Source of the DNA: Archaeoglobus sp. JdFR-22
GTDB taxonomy: Archaea > Halobacteriota > Archaeoglobi > Archaeoglobales > Archaeoglobaceae
Reading direction: 5' to 3'
DNA: 39,285 bases
Assembly: GCA_002010045.1 (NCBI GenBank)
Contig: MTMJ01000102.1
Span: 1 to 39,285 of the forward strand
The position numbers and the translations under genes are program-made. Below the pieces are notes generated by a model that was given only the letters and a program-made list of their open reading frames with translations, did no database searches and had not been told where the DNA came from. Shown here one piece after another: positions 15,300-25,572 of the stretch; the first letter of the stretch is position 1; each line of letters opens with the position of its first letter.

Positions 15300-15784
15300 T
15301 GGTAGGAGAAGAGGAGGTTCAGACGCTTTATGAAATCCTGAACAGAGAGGCAGAAACTTCCGGATATCACCTCAATCCAGATAGAGAGTTTACTGAATAT
15401 CTTGTAAAAGGCTTAATAGTCAATGAGAGAAGGTATGGTTATCGCGCATGTCCTTGCAGACTCGCTTCAGGTGTGAAAGCCGAAGACCTCGACATCATAT
15501 GCCCGTGCGATTACAGAGACTCTGATTTAAATGAATACGGACAATGCTACTGCGGACTTTATGTAACAGAGGAGATTCTGAAAGGAAAGAAAGAAGCCGG
15601 TTCAATTCCTGAGAGGAGAGGACAGACTGCAAGGGAAGTAAAGGTTATTGCAGAAGAGGATGCAGGATTGCCATATCCTGTCTGGAGATGTAAGGTGTGC
15701 GGATACCTGTGTGCAAGAGATATGCCTCCAGAAGTTTGTCCAATCTGTAAAGCAAGCAAAGAGAGGTTTGAAAGGTTTATTTAG
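15296..15784 (+). CDS. Ferredoxin:thioredoxin reductase catalytic chain fused to rubredoxin
   Basis: A 162-residue protein. Residues 50-95 carry the FTR catalytic-chain pattern: CPC (52, 54), CPC (69, 71) followed by DYR, and CYC (84, 86) followed by GLYV, which supplies the 4Fe-4S cluster and the active disulfide. The C-terminus has a rubredoxin-type iron site, CKVC (132, 135) and CPIC (148, 151). No variable chain gene is nearby, as in other archaeal FTRs. Coupled translation with the glutaredoxin gene suggests that ferredoxin-derived electrons pass through FTR to this glutaredoxin. Confidence 0.9.
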   Translation: MMVGEEEVQTLYEILNREAETSGYHLNPDREFTEYLVKGLIVNERRYGYRACPCRLASGVKAEDLDIICPCDYRDSDLNEYGQCYCGLYVTEEILKGKKEAGSIPERRGQTAREVKVIAEEDAGLPYPVWRCKVCGYLCARDMPPEVCPICKASKERFERFI

Positions 15785-15810
15785 GCGGAAGATTTCATGC
15801 AGGTGATAAG

Positions 15811-15999
15811 ATGAAAGTTGAAGATATTTTGAAGAGAGCACTTGAAATGGAGAAGGAAGCAATACAGGAGTACACAAAGATGAAAAAGGATGCGGATGCG
15901 GAGACAGCTGACCTGCTTGATTTCATGATCAGTGAAGAGAAGAACCATATGAGGATGATAAATGATAGGCTGAAAGCGATGCGCCTGCTGAAAAAATGA
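15811..15999 (+). CDS. Miniature ferritin-like (rubrerythrin half) protein
   Basis: A 62-residue protein predicted to be two helices: residues about 3-26 (LKRALEMEKEAIQEYTKMK) and 30-58. It has the ferritin-like pattern of a glutamate in the first helix and ExxH in the second (SEEKNH, Glu43 and His46). A full rubrerythrin domain has four helices, so this is half of one and would need to dimerise to build a di-iron site, as encapsulated-ferritin proteins do. GGTGAT precedes the ATG. The 3' end overlaps a convergent gene by 71 bases. It closes the redox cluster. Confidence 0.75.
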   Translation: MKVEDILKRALEMEKEAIQEYTKMKKDADAETADLLDFMISEEKNHMRMINDRLKAMRLLKK

Positions 16000-17056
16000 G
16001 GGGCGTATAAACCATCAGAAACAGGATTATAATCAGCAGGAATGTAACAACCACAAAACCTCTTGTAACTCTTCTTTCCCTTATCAGTTCGCTCAGAGCC
16101 TCGGTGTAGACAACAATTGAAGTTGTGAAGAAAGTCAGCATCAGGAAAGACAGGATTTTCGGAACAGTCTCGATTGGCAGAAAATGTTCCCATATCTTCA
16201 TAGTATAGTAGTAGACTGCAACGAACTCAATTATAGCTGCTGCTGCCTGTAATGAGGATGTTCTCTTCTGAAGTTCAAGATATTCTCTGTTTCTGAGCGT
16301 ATCAAGTTTTAAGGAGGCAAGTGTAAATAAATCCCTTATACCATTGAGTGTTTGCTCAAATTTCGACTCAAAGTATTTTAATCTCTCAAAATAGTCCTTA
16401 AAGTTCTCTGACTTCTCGATAAACCAGCCTCCAATCCCCCTTGCAAAAACATCAAAGTTCATCATCGCTGAGAATAACTCTTCGTTAACGTCTTTGAATT
16501 CCATAAATTTTTTGAAGAAGTCTGTCTGAAAGCCTGATACCTCTGCCAAGAAAGATTCAATTTCACCCATATTTGTTGATTTCTCAGCTTCCGCAGAAAG
16601 CTTTTTAATCCGCTTTATAATCTCAGTTTCCTCTCGGGAGATTACGTCTGCGAGCAGATTGCATTCATTCAGAAGAATCTCGGATTTTATGAATTCAGTG
16701 TACATTGCCGGTATGAAATCGACAAAGAATTCTTCATCAAACTCCCGGTCAATTCTCAATAATTCTCCGTCATCTTCAACGGCATATCTCCCCATTCTGG
16801 AATCATAGAATGTCTCATTTGCTGCAGCAATTTCAACAGTAACCTTTTTTAAAAAGTCATATTCAATCTCCACTTCCCTGCTAAAAAAGAGAAATCCTAT
16901 GTTTTTGTATTTCCCGATAAGTGCGCTGTTTGAGGCTACAATTTCCACATACCTGTGTCTATCGAATTTTGGTTTCAGTGAGATTCCTGAATTCTTCAGC
17001 ACATTGATTACATTTTCCATGTCGTCATGGTGAAAGAAGTAATAGACGTAAGCCAC
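15929..17056 (-). CDS. Conserved-looking membrane protein with long coiled-coil region, unrecognised
   Basis: A 375-residue protein. Residues 1-140 form a soluble alpha/beta domain, 150-270 are helical and probably coiled coil (EIIKRIKKLSAEAEKS, KYFESKFEQTLNGIRDL), and the C-terminus has three transmembrane helices (about 271-292, 300-322, 331-355). The arrangement recalls archaeal membrane proteins of unknown function in methanogens. Its last 71 bases overlap the miniature ferritin gene on the other strand. A TATA-like ATTATAAAA lies near 17070. The function is not known to me. Confidence 0.75.
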   Translation of the reverse strand: MAYVYYFFHHDDMENVINVLKNSGISLKPKFDRHRYVEIVASNSALIGKYKNIGFLFFSREVEIEYDFLKKVTVEIAAANETFYDSRMGRYAVEDDGELLRIDREFDEEFFVDFIPAMYTEFIKSEILLNECNLLADVISREETEIIKRIKKLSAEAEKSTNMGEIESFLAEVSGFQTDFFKKFMEFKDVNEELFSAMMNFDVFARGIGGWFIEKSENFKDYFERLKYFESKFEQTLNGIRDLFTLASLKLDTLRNREYLELQKRTSSLQAAAAIIEFVAVYYYTMKIWEHFLPIETVPKILSFLMLTFFTTSIVVYTEALSELIRERRVTRGFVVVTFLLIIILFLMVYTPLIFSAGASLSAYHLSSSYGSSLH

Positions 17057-17123
17057 GTGCTCGTTAAGATTTTATAATAGAAAAATTTTATTATCATCTC
17101 TGTTTACTGGATGGTGAAGTCAG

Positions 17124-17471
17124 TTAGCCCAGAACATCATCATCCACCATCAGTTCGTAGATTCTCGAGATAATTTTGCTCATATACTCCTTCTGCTCTA
17201 CGGTGAGGATTGTGAGCTCATCACCCTGCCTTCTCAGGAGATGGTATCTGCCGGAGAGGTTAAGGGAATCGTCCGCGTAAAGACTGATAACTTCTTCAGC
17301 CTTTCTCAACACGTCTTCAAAATTTGCTCTCGGATAAAAGCTCTTGCTGAGAAAGACTATTTCATCCGAAAACTCAGGAGCAACTCTCTGCAAACTCCCG
17401 ATGTAGATTTCTCCTCTCCACTCCACAATAACTTTCTCAGAACTTTTTTCTCTCCATTCAGAATCAACCAT
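17124..17471 (-). CDS. Unrecognised 115-residue soluble protein
   Basis: An acidic protein with no signal peptide, membrane segment or cysteine. The N-terminal half looks beta-rich (EKVIVEWRGEIYIGSL), and the C-terminal half has a strand-turn-strand (YHLLRRQGDELTILTVEQ) and a final helix (YMSKIISRIYELM). It lies 67 bases upstream of the membrane protein gene on the same strand, but that gene has its own TATA-like site, so the two may be independent. No family is recognised. Confidence 0.6.
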   Translation of the reverse strand: MVDSEWREKSSEKVIVEWRGEIYIGSLQRVAPEFSDEIVFLSKSFYPRANFEDVLRKAEEVISLYADDSLNLSGRYHLLRRQGDELTILTVEQKEYMSKIISRIYELMVDDDVLG

Positions 17472-17676
17472 CGAACCACACTTGTTCTGTTTGCTGTAGA
17501 TGAAGCTAAATAAAGGTTTGCAAAAGTGCTGGTTAATTTGCAGGATTTGCTACTTTCGGGGTTTTAACCGCCTATCAACTAAAAATCAAAAAATAAGAAA
17601 TAGAATTCCTGAAATGGAGAAAATTAAATAAGTCTCTGCATCCAGATTACTCAGAACTCAACTGAAGGTGTATAAA

Positions 17677-18648
17677 ATGGAAATAATCTGGCTCAATGGA
17701 GAAGACGTTAAAGAAATACTCGTTATGAGCGAAGTTATTGACGCTGTTGAGAAAGCATTCCATTATCAGGGGATTGGAAGTGTGCAGATGCCTCCCAAGG
17801 TTTACCTGTATTTTGAGAAATACAACGGTGATTTGAGAGCGATGCCAGCTTATATCCCTGAAACGGATGAGGCAGGGGTTAAAATTGTGAACTCACACCC
17901 TGAAAACCCGGAAAAAGGATTGCCAACTGTATTAGCCACATATATTTTGAATGACCCTTCTACAGGTGCGCCACTTGCAATAATGAATGCGACCTACCTT
18001 ACAGACATAAGAACGGGTGCCGCAGGCGCTGTTGCAGCAAAATATCTTGCACGCAAAGACTCGAAAGTCCTTGGTATTGTTGGCTGTGGAAGGCAGGCAA
18101 AAACACAGTTATTGGGGACTTTAGAGGTATTTGAGATTGAGAAAGTACTCGTTACGGACAAAAACCCTTCACAATGCCAGTTACTGAAAAATGAGATGAA
18201 GGGGAGTGGAGTGGATATAATACCATGCGGTATCAGGGAGACATGTAAAGCAGATATCATCACTACCACAACACCTGTCAGAAAACCAATCATCAAAAAT
18301 GAATGGGTTGAAGATGGTGCGCATATCAATGCAATCGGCGCAGATGCACCGGGAAAACAGGAGCTTGAAGGTAAAATACTTCAGAGAGCAAAAATTGTCA
18401 TAGATTCGTGGGAGCAGGCTCACCACAGTGGAGAGATTAACGTTCCACTCTCCAGTGGAGAAATTACAGAGGCAAATATATATGGCGAACTTGGCGAAAT
18501 AATCTCGAGAAAAAAGAAGGGCAGGGTTGATGATGACGAAATTACTTTGTTTGATTCGACAGGGCTGGCTATTCAGGACGTTGCTGTCGCTGCACTTGCT
18601 TACAAAAAAGCAATGAAAAATGGAGTTGGTATGAAACTTGTATTTTAA
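17677..18648 (+). CDS. ala: Alanine dehydrogenase / ornithine cyclodeaminase family
   Basis: A 323-residue NAD-dependent enzyme of the mu-crystallin/ornithine-cyclodeaminase superfamily. Visible are the substrate-side GVKIVNSHPENPEKGLPT, TDIRTGAAGAVAAKYLAR, the Rossmann motif GIVGCGRQAKTQ and ADIITTTTPVRKPI. The length and sequence style match the archaeal L-alanine dehydrogenase described from A. fulgidus (about 322 residues), which catalyses pyruvate + NH3 + NADH to alanine. ATG 17677 is preferred over GTG 17668 because GAAGGTG lies just before it. Ornithine cyclodeaminase is the alternative. The gene ends convergent with, and overlapping by four bases, the ThiF-like gene. Confidence 0.85.
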   Translation: MEIIWLNGEDVKEILVMSEVIDAVEKAFHYQGIGSVQMPPKVYLYFEKYNGDLRAMPAYIPETDEAGVKIVNSHPENPEKGLPTVLATYILNDPSTGAPLAIMNATYLTDIRTGAAGAVAAKYLARKDSKVLGIVGCGRQAKTQLLGTLEVFEIEKVLVTDKNPSQCQLLKNEMKGSGVDIIPCGIRETCKADIITTTTPVRKPIIKNEWVEDGAHINAIGADAPGKQELEGKILQRAKIVIDSWEQAHHSGEINVPLSSGEITEANIYGELGEIISRKKKGRVDDDEITLFDSTGLAIQDVAVAALAYKKAMKNGVGMKLVF

Positions 18649-19259
18649 TCGTTTTGATCAGTTTTTAACTTCAGTTCTACCTTTTTAAGATAATTTTGAG
18701 CCTTAATGTCAATCACATAGGCTTCGGGCGCCAGCACAGGTTTGTGATAGCCTGTAAAGATTCTCATAACCTCTCCAGCCTGAAACGAGCAGTTAAAGGC
18801 ATAAGACACGGGATTATAATCCACATCTGGATATTCAACTTCCTCGAAAGAGAATCCATCTGGCAAAAAAGTTGTGATTATGTCCGGCATAAATGGAGCT
18901 CCGAGTTCTTCTGCCACCTTGGCTCCTTCCTGAATGTATTTATGGGCTATTATTAAATCCACACCCTTCAATTGCTTTCTGAGCTCTGAATAATCATCAG
19001 GATACAGGTATGAAACTATACATGTATCGTGACTCATTGGATGAACAATGTCATAACTGTTTGCTTCCAGAGGTTTTATGCTCGAATCAAGTCTTGCATC
19101 AACAGGAGTGATAAAATCTCCAATATAACGAATACAACCTATTCCACTCCTCCAGAGCAGTTCCATCAGCAGTCTGCTGCCAATAATTCCAACGCTGAAT
19201 TTCTTCAAATAATCTATTTTTTCCTCATCAGCCATTCCAAACCAGTATATATTCCTCAT
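18645..19259 (-). CDS. ThiF/E1-like Rossmann protein, degenerate
   Basis: A 204-residue protein. The N-terminal KFSVGIIGSRLLMELLWRSGIGCIRYIGD follows the pattern of ThiF/MoeB/E1 adenylation proteins (strand, Gly-rich loop, helix, SGIG, strand with D). The usual GxGGxG is reduced to GSRLL, and the downstream arginine, lysine and zinc-cysteine motifs are not seen, so ATP-dependent adenylation seems doubtful. It is shorter than typical family members (about 240). It follows the XRE-CBS regulator by 21 bases on the same strand, suggesting an operon. Confidence 0.65.
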   Translation of the reverse strand: MRNIYWFGMADEEKIDYLKKFSVGIIGSRLLMELLWRSGIGCIRYIGDFITPVDARLDSSIKPLEANSYDIVHPMSHDTCIVSYLYPDDYSELRKQLKGVDLIIAHKYIQEGAKVAEELGAPFMPDIITTFLPDGFSFEEVEYPDVDYNPVSYAFNCSFQAGEVMRIFTGYHKPVLAPEAYVIDIKAQNYLKKVELKLKTDQND

Positions 19260-19280
19260 GTTATCACGGGCATCATATCC

Positions 19281-19832
19281 TCATTCAGATTTTAATGCTT
19301 TCATCACATCGTGCTTGGTTATAATTCCTGCAATTTCTCCATCTTCAATGACAAGCAGTGCAGGAGAGTTTAAAAGCATTTTAGATATTGTCTCGAGTCC
19401 CTCTTCAGGCGAGACAGCAGGAAAAGGCTCTTCCATGCAATCCCTTACCTTTAAATCTCTTGCATCCAGTCCTTTTGACAGAATAATTTTTACTATTGAA
19501 CTCTCAGTTATACTCCCTGCAGGCCTGTTATTTGTAATTACAGGCATCTGAGAGATGCCATCTATTCTCATCATCTCAATTACATCCTTTACCGTTGTCT
19601 CAGGATAAACAAATTTGACTGGAGAGTGCATAATATTGCCTGCATTAATTCTCCCTTCATACATCTCAAGAACGCTGAAAATCTTCTTCACGAGTGATAA
19701 CTTCGGGTCTATGCTTCCCGATTCAATTCTTGCTATTAACGGCTGACTTACCCCGAGAAGCTCTGCAAGCTTCTTTTGAGTTATACCAAGCTTCTTTCTC
19801 CTCCTTTTTATTTCCTCGATTTCGGGCATCAT
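19281..19832 (-). CDS. XRE-type HTH regulator with tandem CBS domains
   Basis: A 183-residue archaeal regulator. Residues 6-55 are an XRE helix-turn-helix (GITQKKLAELLGVSQPLIARIESG), and 65-180 are two CBS motifs (IMHSPVKFVYPETTVKDVIEMM and CMEEPFPAVSPEEGLETI, ending ITKHDVMKAL). CBS pairs often bind adenine nucleotides, so the protein may sense energy state. It is divergent from wtpA, and one of the two TATGCATA palindromes lies just upstream of its own TATA (about 19870-19885), so it is a candidate regulator of the tungstate operon. Confidence 0.88.
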   Translation of the reverse strand: MMPEIEEIKRRRKKLGITQKKLAELLGVSQPLIARIESGSIDPKLSLVKKIFSVLEMYEGRINAGNIMHSPVKFVYPETTVKDVIEMMRIDGISQMPVITNNRPAGSITESSIVKIILSKGLDARDLKVRDCMEEPFPAVSPEEGLETISKMLLNSPALLVIEDGEIAGIITKHDVMKALKSE

Positions 19833-19891
19833 GATTGCACAATCTCAGTTTTTCAGATTCAGTTAATTCCCGAGATATTTAATATTACTCC

Positions 19892-19934
19892 TATGCATAT
19901 CCCTGAACAGCAACATTTATATGCGTTATGCATA
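19892..19934. promoter_or_regulatory. Paired TATGCATA palindromes around the wtpA TATA box
   Basis: Perfect 8-base palindromes TATGCATA occur at 19892-19899 and 19927-19934, 35 bases apart. The wtpA TATA box (TTTATATG, about 19917-19924) lies between them, and the second palindrome covers the region just downstream of TATA. The first lies upstream of the divergent regulator's TATA. The arrangement suits a dimeric repressor of wtpABC. Candidate binders are the ModE-like protein at 22451 or the XRE-CBS protein. Confidence 0.5.
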
Positions 19935-19938
19935 GTGA

Positions 19939-21714
<1,776 letters not shown>

Positions 21715-21728
<14 letters not shown>

Positions 21729-22446
21729 ATTGCAACAGGTATCAAAGAGACTCGGAAAATTTACTCTTCAGGACATCAGTCTCAGCATTGGTAAGGAATA
21801 CTTTATCCTCCTTGGACCAACCGGGGCAGGAAAGAGTGTTCTTATCGAAATTATAGCAGGAATTATCACTCCTGACACAGGCAGTATAAGTCTAAACGGA
21901 AGGGAAATCACCGGATTGCCTCCTGAAAAAAGGCACATAGGATTTCTACCACAGGATTATGCCCTTTTTCCCCACCTAAGTGTAATGAAAAACATCGAAT
22001 ACGGGTTAAGAATAAAAGGTAAAAAGAACAAATTTGAGGTCATTGAAATTTCAAAAAAACTCGGAATAGAGCATTTACTGGAAAGACATCCTGAAAACTT
22101 GAGTGGGGGCGAAAAGCAGAGAGTTGCACTGGCAAGGGCTTTGATTGTACAGCCGGAATTATTACTTCTCGATGAACCACTTTCTGCTGTTGATTTAAAG
22201 ACGAAGGAGAAGCTTATGGAAGAACTGAAGAGGGTTCACAGGGAGTTTGATGTTCCAGTTGTTCATGTAACCCATAGCTTTCTGGAAGCTGGAATTCTTG
22301 CAGACAGGGTTGCTGTGATTATGGAAGGAAAAATCATGCAGATTGGGAAAATTAGAGAACTATTGTCAGATGCTACCAGCAGGGAAGTGGCTGAATTTGT
22401 TGGAGTTAAGGATTTATTTGTAGAGCTAATCAGCCAGCTGGAGTGA
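21715..22446 (+). CDS. wtpC: Tungstate/molybdate ABC transporter, ATPase WtpC
   Basis: A 243-residue ABC ATPase with Walker A GPTGAGKS (34-41), Q-loop [10 protein letters not shown] (78-87), signature LSGGEKQ (129-135), Walker B LLLLDEP (149-155) and H-loop VTHSF. The length is close to A. fulgidus ModC (about 240) and shorter than proteins with a full C-terminal regulatory TOBE domain, so the trans-inhibition domain seems absent. It is followed after four bases by the ModE-like gene. Confidence 0.93.
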
Positions 22447-22450
22447 GAAA

Positions 22451-22792
22451 ATGGAAATAAAGTGGCGTTTCTGGTTCGAGCATGATGGAAAACCAGTGCT
22501 AGGGAAAGGTGGAGCTGAGATACTGAAAGCCATTGACGAGTCAGGCTCAATATCAGGTGCGGCAAAATCTCTGGGCATGTCCTATAGATTTGTCTGGAAT
22601 TATATAGACAAGATGGAAAAAAGAATCGGAAAGGTTGTTGATAGAGAAAGGGGTGGGAGTAGAGGAGGCGGTGCAAGACTGACACCTCTTGGTAAATTTC
22701 TTCTGGAGAAGTATTACAATTTCGAGAAAGAACTCTGGAAATTATCTGAAGGGTACGAGATACTGGACAATGTAGAGACATCTGAAATTTAG
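22451..22792 (+). CDS. ModE-like winged-helix regulator without molbindin domain
   Basis: A 113-residue protein matching the DNA-binding N-terminus of ModE: GKGGAEILKAIDESGSISGA, AKSLGMSYRFVWNYIDKME and the wing RERGGSRGGGARLTPLGKFLL. The molybdate-binding C-terminal domains of classical ModE are absent, so metal sensing is not evident in this chain. It is the last gene of the wtp operon, with GTGAGAAA just before its ATG. It probably regulates wtpABC by binding the palindromes at 19892-19934. T-rich sequence downstream (about 22813-22832) may terminate the operon. Confidence 0.85.
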   Translation: MEIKWRFWFEHDGKPVLGKGGAEILKAIDESGSISGAAKSLGMSYRFVWNYIDKMEKRIGKVVDRERGGSRGGGARLTPLGKFLLEKYYNFEKELWKLSEGYEILDNVETSEI

Positions 22793-22888
22793 TGGCTCTG
22801 GATGAGGGTTAACTTTTCATTTTTAATTTTTGTCAATGTTCTATAGGATGAGATTGAGGAAGTGGATGAAATGTTAAGAAGACAGGTG

Positions 22889-24259
22889 TTATTCAACACA
22901 GCAACTCATCTTCGTTACATCTCTCCTGAAGGACTGAGCAGCAAGTTTTATTGATTCAGATAATGTAGGAAACACGTGCAGTGTATCAATAACCTCATCA
23001 ACTGTCATCCTGTTTCTGATTATCATCGCACCTTCGTTTATCAGGTCAGCAGCATTCTCTGACAGAATGTGAATTCCGACTATCTCCTGATTCTTACTGT
23101 TCACGACCATTTTCAATACTCCCCTTGTATCTCCCATAGCATGTGCCTTGGGCAAGAGCTCCATCAGAATTGTGCTGCATCTGCATCTGATTCCTGATGA
23201 TAATGCTTTTTCATCCGTCAAGCCAACACTTCCAACAGCCGGATACGTGAAGACAGCATGTGGTACAACTCTATAGTCCATTTTCAGCTTTTTATCAGAT
23301 AAAGCATTATTTGCTGCAATCATTCCTTCCCTTGCTGCAACAGTCTCAAGCATTGGCTCTCCAACAACATCTCCAGCAGCAAAGATATTATCTGCAGCCC
23401 TCATGTATTCATCAACAATGACTTCATCCCTCCTGCCAGTTCTAACCCCTGTCAGTTCAATGCTGATGTTTCCCGTATTGGACTTCCTCCCGGTTGCAAT
23501 GAGAATGTGCTCTGCTTCAATTTCTTTCTCCTCTCCAGCAACCCTTAACTTCACTTTTTTCATGCCTTTTTCTGAAATACTCAGCATTTCTGCATTTCCA
23601 ATGAATTTTATCCCTTCTTCTTCAAGATACAGTTGCAGCAGATTAGCAAGCTCTGGCTCCTCTCTCTTTAAAATTCTGCCTCCTCTGAAAACGATAGTAA
23701 CTTCTGAACCAAACCTCGAGAATACCTGTGCAAACTCCAAAGCGAGAGGTCCACTTCCAAGAATTATCATGGATTCAGGCAGTTCTTCAAGTTCAAGTGC
23801 TGATTTATTGGTGAGATAATCCACCTCATCCAGTCCCTTAACAGGTGGTATAAACGGAGAGGAGCCTGTAGCAATTACGAACTTCTTTCCGGAATATTCT
23901 GAGCCATTGACTTCGACCTCATTCTTCGAAACAAATTTAGCATCTCCTTCTATAAAATCAACATTCAAGTCAGAAAGAACATCCTCATACTTATCTTCTC
24001 TCAATTTCCCAATTAACGTGTTCTTTTTTCTGAATATTTCCCTGAAATCGACTGAAAAAGAACAGAACTTTCTTTCTCTCTGTATCGCATCAGCAACATG
24101 CAGCAGGTATTTTGTGGGCATACAGCCAACATTAATGCACGTTCCCCCTATGCCAACCGCTGAATTGTTTATAAGAAGAGTTTTTGCTTTCAGCTCCTCA
24201 GCCTTCATTGCTGCTGAAAAACCGGCGGCACCGCCACCCAGGATGATAAGGTCGTACAT
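22889..24259 (-). CDS. Mercuric-reductase-like flavoprotein (MerA type)
   Basis: A 456-residue FAD/NAD(P)H disulfide oxidoreductase. The N-terminal FAD site is ILGGGAAGFSAA, and the redox-active pair is in GGTCINVGCMPTK (Cys41 and Cys46). ATGSSPFIPP and the NAD motif GSGPLALEFAQVFSRFGSEVT follow. The chain ends DVTKMSCCVE: the vicinal Cys453-Cys454 near the C-terminus is the mark of mercuric reductase, where it hands Hg(II) to the active site. It lacks the N-terminal metal-binding (HMA) domain, as archaeal MerA proteins often do. No merR or merH is adjacent. Dihydrolipoamide dehydrogenase is the alternative. TTG 24271 is a second possible start. Confidence 0.8.
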   Translation of the reverse strand: MYDLIILGGGAAGFSAAMKAEELKAKTLLINNSAVGIGGTCINVGCMPTKYLLHVADAIQRERKFCSFSVDFREIFRKKNTLIGKLREDKYEDVLSDLNVDFIEGDAKFVSKNEVEVNGSEYSGKKFVIATGSSPFIPPVKGLDEVDYLTNKSALELEELPESMIILGSGPLALEFAQVFSRFGSEVTIVFRGGRILKREEPELANLLQLYLEEEGIKFIGNAEMLSISEKGMKKVKLRVAGEEKEIEAEHILIATGRKSNTGNISIELTGVRTGRRDEVIVDEYMRAADNIFAAGDVVGEPMLETVAAREGMIAANNALSDKKLKMDYRVVPHAVFTYPAVGSVGLTDEKALSSGIRCRCSTILMELLPKAHAMGDTRGVLKMVVNSKNQEIVGIHILSENAADLINEGAMIIRNRMTVDEVIDTLHVFPTLSESIKLAAQSFRRDVTKMSCCVE

Positions 24260-24294
24260 AGTCCCTCTCAATTTAATCTTTCAAATAAAAAATA

Positions 24295-25464
24295 TTAAGA
24301 TTTTTTAAAACGAGTCAGCAGGGCAATGGCAAGTACTGCAGTGAGCAGCTCAAAACCCGGTGTAACCAATGGCTCAGTTTTTTCGATGACAGTTTCAGTA
24401 ACAGTCTTTTCTTCAGTTATCGTCTCTTTTTCTACTGGAGCTTCTTCAACAACAAAATCAATCGTATGGACAGAGAAATTTGGAATATACATGAGACACT
24501 GAACTCTGTTCCAGTCCTGAATCTCTGAAATCCAGCAATATGGCACATTACCGGTTGCATTCAGAACAGTTTCTGCATCGACGCAGTTAAGAGGAGTACC
24601 ATCATAATACAATCTCAGCATCATTCCATCGATGTGAAGGGTTGTGTTGTCGAGATTTATTGACAATATCGTTCCCTCTTCCTCTGGCGAGCTAACAAGC
24701 AGCCTGATTCTCTCCCTCTGCATTTCCTGAATCTCCAGGTGTATATCTCTTGAATAGTTTACAAAGTCAAATGTTCCATCACTGCCAATTGCAATTTCCA
24801 TACCTATCCTGTTATTTGCAATCTGGAGGTTATAACTGTGCATGAATCCAAACATGGGCATATTCACTGGATTTGAGCGAAATATTATAATGCTGTCATC
24901 CTCCGCACTAACTTCAATTCTATTATCAGCTAATGTGAGTTCCACGTTGCCAATTCCCAGTAAATAACCTGCCACAACATCAGACTCCACTACAATAAAA
25001 CTACCATCGCTATATGCCTTCACACCGTCTGCAAGCTCAAAGGTTATGGTAGAGGGTTCAAAGGTCTTTATGTTTATAACCCCTGACGGGTTGTCATGCA
25101 GACGAACATAGGCGGTATCTCCTGTAATAAATGTTACAGAGCCTGAAGTGCTTGTTGACGCTTTATTAAAGTTAAATTTGATATTGAAGAACGTGTATCC
25201 ATTAATACCATAATCCAGCACGTCTCCATTGTCATCCACGGTGAAGGTTACATACTGCCCGTAAGCAAAGCCATGCTGATGCATGAAGCCCATACCATGC
25301 ATTCCGTGCTGCCATCTGAGTTCTCTACCCTCCTGCCACATGTCATAAGCTCTTCCGTGTCCACCCATGCCCATGCTGCCCATTCCCGGGCCCATCTGGG
25401 CTGTTACAGTCTGGACAGCAAACAACAGGATGGCAACAACCAGAACAATTCTCAACTTTTTCAT
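24295..25464 (-). CDS. Met/His-rich surface protein with PGF-CTERM anchor
   Basis: A 389-residue exported protein. The signal peptide (LRIVLVVAILLFAVQTVTAQ) is followed by a stretch at about 24-68 unusually rich in Met, His and Gly (MGPGMGSMGMGGHG and QHGMHGMGFMHQHG), which looks suited to binding copper, silver or mercury. The body is beta-rich with two cysteines in the last third. Near the end, a Thr/Glu linker (about 340-365) leads to TPGFELLTAVLAIALL and a basic tail, the PGF-CTERM signal cut by archaeosortase A, so the protein is probably lipid-anchored on the surface. It lies upstream of the MerA-like gene on the same strand, 35 bases away. Confidence 0.8.
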   Translation of the reverse strand: MKKLRIVLVVAILLFAVQTVTAQMGPGMGSMGMGGHGRAYDMWQEGRELRWQHGMHGMGFMHQHGFAYGQYVTFTVDDNGDVLDYGINGYTFFNIKFNFNKASTSTSGSVTFITGDTAYVRLHDNPSGVINIKTFEPSTITFELADGVKAYSDGSFIVVESDVVAGYLLGIGNVELTLADNRIEVSAEDDSIIIFRSNPVNMPMFGFMHSYNLQIANNRIGMEIAIGSDGTFDFVNYSRDIHLEIQEMQRERIRLLVSSPEEEGTILSINLDNTTLHIDGMMLRLYYDGTPLNCVDAETVLNATGNVPYCWISEIQDWNRVQCLMYIPNFSVHTIDFVVEEAPVEKETITEEKTVTETVIEKTEPLVTPGFELLTAVLAIALLTRFKKS

Positions 25465-25572
25465 AGAAATCCCCATAATCATTAACTTTCAGAATTTAAA
25501 AGTTGTGGCATCCTGTAATTCAGTGCTCTGATAATTTGTCTCATAACTCAGGAGATACAGAAAAGCAGAAGA

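Noticed and set aside
23403-24308. Long antisense ORFs over the MerA-like gene
   Set aside because: They are low-complexity serine/leucine-rich mirror frames of a clear coding gene.
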